A program made the position numbers and the translations under genes. From Massospora cicadina (taxonomy: Eukaryota; Entomophthoromycota; Entomophthoromycetes; Entomophthorales; Entomophthoraceae): a DNA stretch of 64,000 nucleotides. The stretch lies in the NCBI GenBank assembly GCA_022478985.1, contig JAKSZP010010601.1, forward strand, positions 1 through 64,000, written 5' to 3'. Position 1 is the first letter of the stretch. Every line of letters starts with the position of its first letter. Of this stretch, positions 41,115-53,339 are shown one piece after another. The notes under the pieces were generated by a model. It was not told the DNA's origin. It saw nothing but the letters and a program-made list of their open reading frames with translations, and did no database searches.

Positions 41115-43560
41115 AAATGATAACCTACAAGCAAACTGCCGCCACAAAATGGCTGAAAGCCGTACTGGAGAAGTTGAAGCTCTATAGGTGGGACAGCACA
41201 GAATGGTGGAGCGAGTATCAAACAATGCACAAAAGGTATCATGCCTTAATGGTGAAACAGATTTTGGAGAGATGGACCAATTCTACCTACTGATATCAGA
41301 GCTTAGCGGGGATGATGACCAAAGAGGGCCTGGTGCACCTCAAGAAACTCTGAACCAAGGCTAGGATACAGGAAGTAGAGATGGAGGAAGGGGAAGTATC
41401 AATGGACCAGAAATAATCAAGCGTGAGATTAATGCTTCTATGGAAAACTATTCCGCCAACAAGTAATGAGTGAGTCAGTGACAGATGTCCTAATTAACCT
41501 GGCTAAGCCAGCTCTTGGGGGCTGTACACTGGAAGATGTCACTAACCTATCTGCCGAGATTTTGATTGAAAAAGTTAAGTGGACTCTAAAAGAGTTGCCA
41601 GAAATGAAGGCACCAGGACCTGACAACATGTGTGCAGAGGTTTACAGTGCATTTTGTGACCGCATTGCACCAGAACTAAAATCCCTATTTAATCACTGCC
41701 TACAAAATGGATAGCAAATCCTGGGAGGTCAGGAGACCCAGATTGTACTATTGTACAAAAAGGAGCTCTAGTGCTAACTATGGAACTGGCACCTGATTGC
41801 ACTATCCAATGCTGATTATAAGCTGCCGACGTAAATATTATCAAATCCACTGATGGCAATGACACCATTCACGCTCCATAAGGCCCAAAATGGGTTCTTT
41901 AAGGGCTGTAGTATTTGGGACAGCATTGGTGTGGTCCAAAACATACTCCAAGATGCTTGGGGAACCAAGCTATCAAGACTGGGCTCCCTAAGGCCCAGGC
42001 CGCCACCGGCCCTAAACCACTCACCCCCAAATATGGCCATACCAACTCCAATTGGTCCTGTCCAATTGGATGGCCTTGCCAGGCATGCCATGCCGAGGTG
42101 CGGTGCACCAGCCTCTGTCACCTCGGACCCCAGGCAGAGGTCCCTCCCAAAACCTCTATCCACTCACAGTGTCAATGGGCTGAGGTGCAGCCAACTGGCC
42201 TCTGTTGCATTGGGCCACTCTGGCTCCACCAACTAGGGCAAGACTCCCCCAAAAAAGGAGCCCGGCGCATCCACCCCTTTTCCCTGGAGCACCGCCATCT
42301 GCTGGCCCAAAACTTGCGTTAAATAAATTAAATTTAAATAAAATTAATTAGCAAAAAGTGGCCTTTATTGGAATAGGTGAACTCAAAGTTGGAATAGAAT
42401 TCAAAAGTGAGGACCCATTGGGGCTTGAACTTGCTTTGAAATACTTCCAAAAAAGGCTAGAAGAATTGTGGGTAATGAGGGGCGCAAAAGCCTCCCAAAT
42501 TGATGGCAACCAGGCAACTCAGCGGAGAAACAGAGAGGAACCTCAGAACAAACAACCAATCAGGCGAACTAATTTATTTACATTTATTTCATTATTAACC
42601 TGAATAGGAAAATCCTACTTGGAATAACGGAATTGCAACTATTGACACACATGAATCTCATAATTCATAACCTTATGGGATTCATGTGCAATTGCGATCA
42701 TTACACAAGCAGGAATTTCATGTCTTTCAACATGAAAAAGGCATATGATTAAGTAATATGGTCATTCCTACACGAGATGTTGATAGCGGTTGGCATCCCT
42801 GAAACCTTTAGGCCATGGATAACAACACTTACTTGGGCCTAGTAACCAAGGTGATTGTCACAGAGGGCGTAACCAATGAGATGCCAGTTGGGCAGGGTCT
42901 CTGACAAGGTGATCCTATGTCACCAATTTTGTTCAATTTTGCAGCTAACGTCTTATTGGCAATGGCGGATGCAAGACTCAGGGGCCTAGTCTACCCCAAT
43001 TAGATGCTGCCAAAGATGATGGCCTTTACTGATGATATGGTGGTAGGTATTAGTTCACTGACTGACCTACAGGGCACAGAGGAGCTACTGGACCTATACC
43101 AGTTAGCATCAAATGCAAAGATAAACTTGGCAAAAACCTCTGAATGAGGATTGGCGCCCCAAACTTTAGCCCACTGACTGACACAACACCAATTACAAAC
43201 TCCCAGACGATCTGATACCTTGTATACTCTTTAATAATAAAGGGCCACTGGTACTGGAGATGGAGCAAGAGGTTTTTATTGAGACTATCAGTTTGGATGG
43301 CATGCTGGAAAAATGCCAGACTATGCCTTGAGGAGAAAGTGCTGGCAATCAACGTTTCCATCTTCCAAAAGTCTAGTATTTTGCCCATGTGCTGCCAATG
43401 AGCCCAAACCTAGAGAAAAATCAGTACAATGCTCCAGACCTTCCTATGGTTCAAGGCAAAGGTGGCACCGATAGTACTAGAAACTCTATCCAAACCAAAA
43501 TCTGAAGGAGGCATGGGCCTTCTGGACTTCAAATCCCACGTTCAGCAAATATAGGCAAAG
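41115..43560 (+). pseudogene. LINE-B reverse transcriptase
   Basis: Upstream linker at 41115-41460, then RT: KAPGPDNMCAEVYSAF (near 41605), IVLLYKK and ALSNADYKL (41735-41825), AQNGFFKGCSIWDSIGVVQN (41880-41945). After a nested 735-bp insertion come NMKKAYD (42727), QGDPMSPILFNFAANVLLAM (42907-42965), the catalytic AFTDDMVVGIS (43021-43050) and the thumb (43430-43530). Both Asp of FxDD survive, but many stops break the frame. Confidence 0.75.
41971..42705. mobile_element. Probable solo LTR of an unassigned family
   Basis: 735 bp inserted in the LINE-B RT. The minus-strand LINE-B copy (near 21980) lacks it, which fixes the junctions. CAAGC flanks it on both sides (41966-41970, 42706-42710), a 5-bp target-site duplication. 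It starts TATCAAGACT (one change from TGTCA) and ends TTACA. No terminal inverted repeats and no coding region. The left half is GC-rich, the right half AT-rich. Confidence 0.55.
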
Positions 43561-44148
43561 TCATTAATTAAACTGACACAAATGCAAATGCGCTGCCCAA
43601 CCCTAGCTTGGAGTATGAACTGGGCTAGAGCTCAGGGCCTTCAGGAGCTGGTCTCACCAAGCTCACTATGCGAATTGATGTCAAGCCACCCACAAATATC
43701 CTCCCAAAAAGACACCCCACATTACTGGCGACTGTGTAATCTGGAAGTGCGCCTGGGAAGCTGGTCATTCGAACTAATGGACTAGGATGCCAACCAAATC
43801 CACAGGGATGTCGAGGCCCATATTTTACAATGATTTCCACAACAAGTTGGGAAGAACAAGATCAAAGCATCCACAAATATGCCACCAAGTCAATCAATAT
43901 AAGCTGCAAATTGACCTAGATTGAATATGGAAATATGCTATCAAAACCCATGTGCAACCCCCTGCTCACCCACAAATCTTGAATGACTGAGCAACCAAAT
44001 TCCATGACACCAACTACCAAATAAAGGAGTTGATCTTGGGCCTGAACTCCCAACTAGTAACGGCCAAGCAACAGTCAGAACCTGGCAGATCCTTCACTGC
44101 ACGTTTAAATTCAGTAAACACAGTGGACTGGACTACACGCATAAGGAG

Positions 44149-44205
44149 TGCCCTGTATGCACTAAACCAGAAGTAGATATCACTCACCAATATCATGAAT
44201 GTGCC
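44149..44205 (+). pseudogene. LINE-B C-terminal zinc motif
   Basis: Encodes CPVCTKPEVDITHQYHEC (C-x2-C-x8-H-x4-C), matching CAELESDIAHQYYKC in the minus-strand LINE-B near 20500. It is followed by a short C-terminal region and the 3' end near 44760. Confidence 0.65.
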
Positions 44206-44760
44206 ATGTTCAAAAAATATTGGCCCACGATGTGCTACATCCTCTTAGGTGAACAATTGCTGATGGAAATACATCCATCGCAGGACTTTATTTGTGAAAA
44301 TCCTGCGAGCATCCCTATCTTATTGCAAGCCTTCATCTACCATTATTGTTTATGGTTGATACACTTTGCTCTCATTGCCAAGAGTTTGGTCAATGAGCGC
44401 CCCATCACAAAGGTTTGGTGTTGAAGACCATTTGGATTATCTCCAATCAACTCTGATGGATCATGAAATTCTCACGCCTAATCCCCTAGTGTTACAAAGC
44501 TGCGCATTTGGCTTTTCCCACCGGATCACTCATTGTACATGATGAAGCAATGGATTGAGTTAAAGATTGAATGGCCTATAAGCACGCTGATGCTATAACC
44601 ATGGCTAGCGATGGAAATTAACAATCAGCAATGGTCAGGGGTGCTATGTCACTAGCAGCCCAAATTCCTGGTCCTTTATCCTCAGCTAAATCACCTGCAT
44701 TCCGCCCACCCTCTTACTTCCTTTTAATTTTTAAATAAATCATGGAGTTTTCTTAAATAA

Positions 44761-44930
44761 ATATATGCGTCCAAAAATGGGGTGATATAAATATAAAAAC
44801 TTATATATGCATCCAAAAACTGAGGGGTATGCAAAACTAAAAATGCATATACTCATATAAAAATGAGGGTATGAAAATCTAAAAACGCATATATGAGTAC
44901 AATAAAAATGAGATCTATATAAATTTATTT
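44761..44930. repeat. Four degenerate ~42-bp tandem repeats
   Basis: Units begin near 44761, 44803, 44844 and 44887, with a shared pattern 'atatatgcatccaaaaa ... gaggg ... aaaact'. The same 'atatatgcatccaaaa' is at 34170, on the other side of LINE-B, so LINE-B probably landed inside this repeat. Confidence 0.55.
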
Positions 44931-45243
44931 CAAACTTTATCAAATATCATGTTACAAAAAGGACCAAAATAAGCTTAAAAATAGTGAACATTGGTTAAGA
45001 AATTTGTGCCAAATTTAAGGCAAAAGATGGATGTTTTTTTGAAAATCAGTGAAAGGGTTAAATAATTAGTATTATTTTGTTTGACATGCTTGGAATAAGT
45101 TACCAGTGTTAAAGTTGACTGAAAACTCTATTGGGATCATTCCCAATACTTTTTGACATCAAATTTGAGCAACTCGTTGTCTTAGTTGATAATATTAGTT
45201 ATCTCAACATCCTCAGCCTCAGTCACAGGTGTTGAGACCAACC
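44931..45243 (-). other. Old LTR-like remnant between two LINEs
   Basis: 45085-45175 resembles 33998-34110 and contains an inverted repeat ATTGGGATCATTCCCAAT at 45130-45147. No genes. Family and ends not determined. Confidence 0.3.
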
Positions 45244-45470
45244 AATTTTTTTATCGGACATGATATTTATTTGGGGAAGGTTGACTAGGGGATAAGCACT
45301 TCTGATATAGTGGGGAACTAATGAAATTTGAAAATTAGAAATATCTCAGAGGGTTCAAGGTCCCTCTTGTTGTCTTCAAGATCACCAAGTTTAGGACGGT
45401 AGGGAAGGGGGGTTATGCTGGCTTATTCTTGGATGAAGCATTTGTGAAGAAAAGGATCAAAATTTAGGAA

Positions 45471-46850
45471 CTATATAGGGAACCATGTGTTGATTGTCCT
45501 TCTGTTATGAGGGCTCATGTGTCCAAACAGCCATGCTAGGAAATGTTCCAATATATGGCCGTGGAAGTGATGGATGGTTTCTTGGATTGTAGGCTCTGCT
45601 CCTGTGAACAATTCCAGTACTATTGTATGTATCGTCCATAAGGCTATTGCTACTATTAGCGCCCTGAGAGATTGGTGGATAGTAGAGTCCATTTTTATAG
45701 CGAACATGTTCCTTGCTAGGCTGAATAGTTGTCCGTTTTCTTGGCGGAATAGACGCATAGCCTCTTCCCATACAGCCACTGATGTTGGCATCATTCTAAA
45801 TGGTGGGCTAAGCTTCCATAATGAGCACATATTCTACATTAGGAGTGAGTGGCATTTGACCGTTCATCTGTGCGGTATACTATCCTCATGAACTTCCATA
45901 CATTTGCTCTTATCCTGGGTTGGAGTAGAGGGTGATGTGTGTATCTCCATAATCTTATTTGAGTCTCCAGGTTGTAGGGTATGTCCATATGATTCAGGTA
46001 TTCTATCCTGGCTATGGTACTTGGGTTTTTGCATATTATATTGTCTGTGATTATTTTGTCATTGATTTCCTGTCTGTGAGTTAGCCTTGGGTATCCTCAG
46101 TGACTGGTTTGGCCGCTTATGTGGATCCGCCATATCGCTCTTCTCATGGCTAGGGGTATTCATTTGAAATGTGCAGGAGTGCCGTGTGGTCCTGCAGCTG
46201 AAGGATGGGATGCAGATACTTGATTAATGTGTTTAGGTGATCTGGGTTTCTTATTTGGAGTGCACTTGTGAAGTTATATCTTGCTGTTCTAGACTGGTGT
46301 GTATCTGGAAGATCTGGGCTAGTCACCTGAGCTATCCAGGATCCTAGTATATGGGTCGCTTTCTCTACATATTTAGTGAGCCCCATACCTCCATTCCTTC
46401 TAGAGCCAAATAGGGTTTTGAGGCGTACAGGGGGTTGTGGTTGGACCAGAGCCATCCTTGTAATAAGGCGTGAATTGTGCTGAAGAAGGATGGTGAGAAA
46501 GCGATTGCATATTCCGTGAACCATATGATTGATGGAATCATAGAGTTGACTACCGTGACCCTTCCTGTTAGACATGTTTGGTGTTCATGTAAGGAGGAAA
46601 TGCGTTTTGTTATTTTGTCTAGAAGTTGATTTCCATACTAAAGTTAGCGTAATCTCCTGCTTCTAACCATACCCCCAAGTGACGAACAGGTCCAGCTGTT
46701 GGCTTGGTGATGATGGGATTTTTCAGTGGGGTAGTTGCTGATTTACGCCTCCTATGTCTGGTAAGGAGTCTTGGTGTTGTATTAGTATGTTGGCCCTGGG
46801 TAAATGGCGTCCAATGGGTCTGATATTTTCCCAGGAGTATGATTTCCATT
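45471..46850 (-). pseudogene. LINE-A copy 3 RT thumb and C-terminal domain
   Basis: Pieces: 46849-46619 (EIILLGKYQTHWTP, RHLGVWLEAGDY), 46575-46150 (RNGGMGLTKYVEKATHILGS) and 45830-45471 (NGQLFSLARNMFAI, IVAIALWTIHTIVLELF). Only part of the zinc motif is left (CSLWKLSPPF). It is homologous along its length to 39700-40960. Confidence 0.75.
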
Positions 46851-46879
46851 TTCTCAGTGATAAGTGATGCGTTACTTAT

Positions 46880-48465
46880 GGCTGAGTAATCTTGTATTAT
46901 CTTCTCACTTATGCAAGCGTCCTAATTGTTGGATATGCCCACCACACACTCATCAGCGAAGGCCATCATTTTGACTGGTGGTTGGCCCTTGGCGTTAATT
47001 ACCTTTGGAAGTGTGTTTGTATTCCGGATTAGAGGGTCTAAGCTAAAATTGTAAAGTAGAGGGCTTAAGGGGTCTCTTTTTGAGTCCTCTCTGTGGGGTG
47101 GCTGAGTTGGTTAAAAAGCCTGCTCCCCGCACAGCCATGGTAACAGACTCATTGAACAACATCACCTAGTTTATGAATCTATTTGGGAGCTTGAATTTTT
47201 TAAGGCAGGCCCTAAGATAGGTCCAGTTCACCCTGTCATATGCCTTTTGCTGGTCTAAAAAGACAAGTGCTCCAGAGGTTTTGGACTGGCAGACATTTGC
47301 AGCTGTGTGGATGTTGTACCATATGGATCTTCTGAGAAAAATCCATATTGTGATGGGGATATTGCGTCAGTTGCAATTTCTCCCAGTCGTTTGGCCATAA
47401 TTTTTGTAAAAAATTTTAGTATCTGTGTTGATTAGGAAATTGGGAGCCAGTTGGAAAGATCTAGTCTGTCTCCTTTTTTTAACAAAGTGACAGTGTAGGC
47501 TTCTTTGCCTCCAGGTAGGAGGCATATTTCCATAATACACTTATTCATTGTAGCTAGAAGAATTTTAGAGATGTTAGCAAAATATTTTATGTAAAATTCA
47601 TAGAAAACCCATCAGGTCCAGGGCTTTTCCCTCTTAGTGCACCGCGTACTACTTCCCATAATTCCTCGCGTGATATTAAGTTGATTAAATTGTTATTTTG
47701 GGCCACAGTGTCAATATGTGCACTTCTTAAGGAATTTTATGGATTTTTCTGGTTTGACCAGCTCAGATTTATACAATTTTTTATAAACCATGTGCACTTC
47801 AGTCACAACTTCTTTGGGTGTTTCCACTATGGATTTGTCTGGTCAATGGACCTGTGTGCAAGCTATCATATTTTTCTGGGCATGGATTTGGCGGAAAAAG
47901 TAGCTCAAGCAAGTTTTTCCATCTCTTATGTTTTTGCCAAAAAATTGAACTCCAACTTGATGTTGGTGTTTGCGGATCAGGGTGTTTAGCTGAGCAGAAA
48001 CCTCCACCCATTTGCGACCCCATCCAGGGCTGTATCCCATGCATAAAACGTTGTTTTCTAGGTGGTTAATTTTGTCAAGATGTGCTTGATAATGGCTGAA
48101 GCTTCCCTGTGTCTTCTAGATTATGTATGTTTTATTTGTTGGGTTGTTGATTTTTTAAGTTTTCCCAGGTGGTTAGTGGGTCTGAGCAAAAGGGTGTTTG
48201 AAAATCCCAGGTTGAGAATATCCCACCATCCAGGATTGAAATCTGAGTCGACTAAACTTTCTGGGCATATTCTGCTCCATCTTGGTGCTTGGGTACTTGG
48301 TTCCGCCAGTTTGTAGGACACTAAAACTAGACAATGGTCAGAAATCTCAATTTTTGTAGTTTTAAATTTTTAAATTTTTAAATTTGGTGCTGAAAATTAT
48401 TAGTATGAGTATCAGGTCTATTCTTGAAATAGAGACAAGTGTACCATTGTGTACATGTGGGCGTG
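46880..48465 (-). pseudogene. LINE-A copy 3 RT core and endonuclease 3' part
   Basis: Minus-strand RT blocks include VKMMAFADECVVGISN near 46975-46930, where the second catalytic Asp is Glu, and a GDPLSPLLYNFSLD-like block near 47070. Endonuclease C-terminal text (SDHCLVLVSYKLAEPSTQAP) is near 48345-48280 and VSISRIDLILI near 48430. It ends at 48465, where the G3 5' LTR begins. Confidence 0.7.
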
Positions 48466-49672
48466 TGTTAGATTTTGATGGTTGACTCAAAAATAAACCC
48501 TTTGAGTAAACCATCAATGCTAATAGATTAATCCCATTGATGGTTCCTTTGATCTTTCCCAATTTATCTGCATAACTAGATTAATCCCAAAACTGCCTCA
48601 AAAGTACTTAAATCGTCCTGATTATCATAGCTAATTTTAGCTATGATATTATTACTTTATGGCCAATTATGAAAACCACTTGAATGAACCAAGTGAATCT
48701 ATGGCACAAACTTAATTGCATTTATAAATTTAATGCATAACAATTTATGAATAATAATTTTTATGTATGGCGATCACCATAACTGGCACAATAGTACTTA
48801 AATTTAGACTTCCTAATTAGGAAGTACCAAGTACTATCAAGAGGGTTGCCAACATCCCAAATAAGGGTGCATCATTATTTGAATCCATATTTTCTTTTCA
48901 TCAATTGTTGTATTTCATCAGCTGTATGATGAAACAATAGTACTTGCACATGGACGGCCCAAATAGGGAGTACCTATTACTATTGAGAGGCCTGCCAATG
49001 TCCCAATTAGGGATAAATCATTATTCAAATTCTATATATTATTTTCATCACTTATTGTATTTTGTCAGCTGTATGACAAAATGTAATTGGGCTGAATGAA
49101 AGGCAAATATACACCACTGAGGTGCTGGTATTATGCCTAAAATCTTCCTGACTACAATAGTAGTAGTGCCTTCAATCGGGCTGAAACAATTGTAATTAAG
49201 TTAATTCAAGGGCCAAATTAACTTGGGGATATTTTAATAACCACTGCCATAATCCATAGCAGATTGGCATGGTTTTAATTTACTCATCTAATAGATGAGT
49301 ATGGCCAGGAGATGTCCTAGAGGTATAAAATACTGGCGCCTGGCCCTAAAATAAAATCATCATCTTTCCATAACTTCATATGTTCGTTTTATATCTTCAT
49401 ATCTTAATTCAAACTTCATACTAAGAGTGTAGACAAGCATTCAGGAGAGCTTGTCATAATTACCTGTGTCTGGAGAGTTCCCAATTAGAGAGGGAAAATT
49501 ACCCTAGAAGAGACCAAGAGAGTCAGATATTGTTGTTTAGCTTTGTGAGCTTCTGAACGGTTAGGAAATACCATAAGACACATAGCATATTTGAGGATTT
49601 ATTGGCCAAAACTCTTCCTGACTACAAAACAGGAATACATCTAATAAGCAAGCTAATCCTCAAAAACTCACA
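48466..49672 (+). repeat. G3 5' LTR
   Basis: 1,207 bp. A TATA box GGTATAAAATACTGG is at about 49322-49336. Two 146-bp imperfect tandem units lie at 48789-48934 and 48935-49080. Confidence 0.92.
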
Positions 49673-49674
49673 AG

Positions 49675-49684
49675 TGGTGCTCAC
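49675..49684 (+). promoter_or_regulatory. G3 primer-binding site
   Basis: TGGTGCTCAC two bases after the LTR. It has the TGG start of a tRNA-primed site; the LTR shows no sequence complementary to it, unlike G1 and G2. Confidence 0.55.
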
Positions 49685-49707
49685 TAAAAACCACTTTAAA
49701 CTTTAAT

Positions 49708-51880
49708 ATGAATAATTCATCCAAATACCAAGCAGGAGCTGCCAGAAGTTATGACAAAAACGACATGGAAACCAATGACAGAGAAATCACTGAGTACTTC
49801 AACACTGCACGCCAGAATACCGAGGAGAGCGCTTCATACTCCTTAGATCTAATCACGGCGGGAGGAGGGCATGTGGACACAACTGGCTTATTGAGTTTAC
49901 CTCTGAAAGTGTGAAGGAGATGATGGAGACCCTATTCCATGGGTATAGAATTGGTACATCGAAAATGGACCCATCTTTTCGGGCTGTTTTACTACTTGAA
50001 GTATCAGACCTTCAAGATGGAGATGTATATGTGGTACCAAGAGGTGACCATGGCAACCAGGGAAAAACGCCTCAATTGTACACAAGCAACCAAATAGTTT
50101 TTGGTTAGCTTCATACAGCCCTCAATCAAGCACACCTAAAGGATTCTGGCTTGACAGAATTTAGAGCTTGCGGAAATTTACAGAATACAAGAGGAAGAGT
50201 GATCTTCCCAATTAGGCTTACTGGATAAGCTAAATTACGGTTTTAATGAAGTTAATAAAGGCTATCATAAATAATTCAGAACAGGTGAACAATTCCCACA
50301 GAAGAGTGAACACCTTGGAAGATCAACTCAATAAAAAAGTTCTGAAAATTGCAGCTGAGGTCCTCTCTTTACATGGACTGACCAGCGAGTGGGTCAATAA
50401 TATCAATAAATGCTGTCAGAAATTGAAGAATTACTCCGAATTCTTGTCATCTCAGACCAAACATTTAATCAAAAATTCCACATTTTCTTGAAAAAGCCAC
50501 TTGGGATTGAAAAACATGCATGTTCATCTCAATGAATATGTCTGAACTGAGTTGGGAATATTGCAAAAGAGCATCAAAGATCTGGCTGCCATGCCAGTAG
50601 GGCTGAATAACAAGGAAGAATTCGAGAAAATTCAAGAAGAATTTATGAAACTCTGGTCAACAGTATTATCTGTGCAAGCAAAGAACATTGAAATTACTAA
50701 AGAAAAATAAGATCTTCAAACACAGCTATCAGTAACTAATGACCGCGTTGCTAATCTGACCAAAGATGTGAAGCATATACTGGCTTCTCAAATTATCTTT
50801 CAGAAAGAACGTGAAGACCTTAAAAAGGAAATCAACAACCTAAAGGAGAGAAGTTGCAACTGTTTGACTAGTCCTCGAGGGGGAGAGCAGTAAAACCTCT
50901 AAGTATTTGGGCAGAACACAACTGAAGAAATAACATAAGGCCTGAATTCAGGAGTCCAAATTGAGCAGTTCAGAGCAATTTCATGAAGCAGAATCCTTTA
51001 GAGTTGAGATGGATAATGAAACAGATATTAGGGATGTTTGCTTAATGCCAAAAATTCTTGCTTCCATCCCAACTCCAGATGACATTCATTGCAAACAAAA
51101 TTCAATTCTGACTGAAGATTCCCCCAGATGTTCGAACTCTAGATGAAGCATAACTCCTCTGGCCAATTCTGGGCGCAATGACTTCAAAGCCTTGAATTTG
51201 CTAAAATTTGACAAAGAAGGAAATGTCTATTCATTCATAAAATTGTTTGAAAAGGCTATGCGAGGAGGATCAGATCATTCGAAGTCTACAACTCTCATTA
51301 ATTGTCTGGACTCACATAGTGTTGATCTTGTTATACCCTATTTGGGAGACAATTGGTCCTATTTGGATGCAAAAAAGGTCGTCATAAGATAAATTGGAGG
51401 CCCTGATAAACTATAAGCCAGGAAGACAGAATTACTCAATATTGAATTTCAGCAGAATGAGTCTATCCAAGACTTTGCGGATAGATTCTACCATGAGGCT
51501 CAGGCCTTACTTGGTTCAGGTGCCATAGACAAATTCGATGCAAAGATTGCAATGCAGCATGCCATCAAGCCATACCAAGACTTGCAGCGTGCCATGATCC
51601 CAGCCTTTAATTGGCCCAGGGGAGCGTTAGAACTTATAGATTATCTGTAAGAATGTGCAAGTAGCTTTGATGCCCCTAATCAGCCCAAAGAGCAATCAAA
51701 GTTTCAATTTTCAGACCCAAAAATAGAAATTCGAATGAACATGGAAAAAACAATCAGCACATAAATCCAAAAAATGATCAGCAAATAGGGCCAATTACCT
51801 GTCATAATTGTGGCTTAAAAGGACATTATTCTAGCCAATGCTACAGATGGCCTGATAAGAAACCTGGGGTTAATATGGCC
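49708..51880 (+). pseudogene. G3 Gag
   Basis: Starts at an ATG 24 bases after the primer site. Pieces: 49708-49914; 49911-50108 (FRAVLLLEVSDLQDGDVYVV); a Lys/Glu-rich, coiled-coil-like region 50246-50880; a capsid-like region 51192-51650 (FDKEGNVYSFIKLFEKAM, IQDFADRFYHEAQALL); and a zinc knuckle CHNCGLKGHYSSQC at 51800-51841 (C-x2-C-x4-H-x4-C, complete). A related capsid block occurs in the collagen-like Gag at 9010-9090. At least seven stops or shifts. Confidence 0.75.
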
Positions 51881-52369
51881 TTAAAGGTTAACAATGAAGA
51901 GCAGGTGGAAAAGAACAGGTGAAGTAGAGGCGGAATGCTCTACATCCACCAATGCCTTAACGCACATTCCACCTGACTCTGGCAAGCTTTTCTTGGCTGA
52001 TGAAGTGGCTGAAGATAGCTTAAACCACATTGTGGCTGCTGACGTCTATATGGTTACCACCTGGGCCAAAGCAAAAAATTAAAGCAATTAGAAGGCACTT
52101 AAGAAGCTTGGGCTGAAGTAGCAAAGCCCTACGCCAAGCAAGTCATTGACCAAGGGCTGAGTAACTATCCTAAATGCTCAGCCAATATGCCAACACTACA
52201 GGACATGCAAGTGGCCATACCTATGAGGACTTTAGAAGAGATTTTTCCAGAGATCTGCTCAAGTCTGAAGTCCCACTTGGAACTGAACACTTACTCCAAT
52301 ATTTACCTAATAAATGATTCTGATACCTACTCCAAAAGTACTTATGTGGATATTGCAATAAAATAAAGT

Positions 52370-52730
52370 TCGAGTTTGGGCCATCATTGATAGTGGGGCA
52401 CCTATCGACATTGTCAGCACTAAATTGGTAAAGAAGCTGAAAATTGTGCCCGACATTGCACACTAACAAGAATATGGTACAACAGGAGCCCATAATACTA
52501 ATTCGCTTGGGGCTTATAGCACGTTACCATTATGGTTTGGATCCATTGTAGTGACAGCACCAGCCATAGTCTTGCTGAATACCAGCTATGATATTCTTAT
52601 TGGGACTGATTTCATGAGAAGATTTGGTGTTGTCACGAACCATAAGGAAGATACACTGACTATTTTGGGGCAAAGCATCCCATTATATTATAACAGAAAT
52701 GGAAATGCTGAAAAGAGATTCAGCTGAAGT
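52370..52730 (+). pseudogene. G3 aspartic protease
   Basis: VWAIIDSGAPIDIVSTKLVK with Asp at 52389-52391, in the DSG form of the usual DTG/DSG active site. It continues to LNTSYDILIGTDFMRRFG. Interrupted by a stop at about 52465. Confidence 0.7.
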
Positions 52731-53339
52731 TATTTTTTAACCTGGCCTATAAGGACGGGATAGTCCTGATTGAGTACATGAAACCCCTTTAAAAATTAAG
52801 GCCCTTCCAATGCAGATTCGAGAATCAGAGAATTTCATTATGATCAAATCAGCAGACTACCGTGCTACTTGGAACTCAAGTAGTCATTCCTACCAGGCTT
52901 ACTATTAAAATTCCAGAAGGACTATATGGGGAAATATACCAGCCTTGGTGTAGATCTCAATTGGAGCTGAATATAGCACTGGGGATAGTCATTTCAGGTC
53001 ATGAGGAAATTCAAATCTTATGTGCAAACCTCCAGAATTGGCCCATCGAGATATGGAGACATCAGTTATTGCCTACCTACATCTATTTCTGAACACTGAA
53101 AGTCAAACATTTCATGAATTTGGGACCTTAGATGAGATAGGACTTCCTGATGATGAAATCATAAGTATTAATAATGTTGTACCTATGGCCAAATTAGGGA
53201 ACTTAACTGACATGGAAAAGGCTCAAGTCCAGAATTTATTTCAAAAATACTGGGAAATCTTTGCAAAAGATGATTTCAACTTAGGTTGTGCTAAAAATGT
53301 AATACACACAATTGACACAAATGACCATGACACCATCTG

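Larger units (their letters stand above)
34188..44760 (+). mobile_element. LINE family B, near full-length, split by two insertions
   Basis: In order: ORF1 (34510-~37700), endonuclease (38366-39285), RT (41450-~43560), zinc motif (44149-44205) and 3' end (CATGGAGTTTTCTTAAATAAA at about 44742-44760). A LINE-A fragment (39286-41099) and a 735-bp probable solo LTR (41971-42705) are nested in it. Proposed target-site duplication: ATATATGC(A/G)TCCAAAA(A)TG at 34170-34187 and 44761-44779, but this word is also part of a local tandem repeat, so the outer ends are less certain. Many stops; inactive. Confidence 0.7.

Noticed and set aside
41971..42705. MITE or other DNA transposon
   Set aside because: No terminal inverted repeats and a 5-bp duplication with near TG...CA ends fit a solo LTR better.
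46600..48320. Plus-strand short frames such as 47681-47989 as genes
   Set aside because: They are antisense to LINE-A RT and endonuclease sequence.
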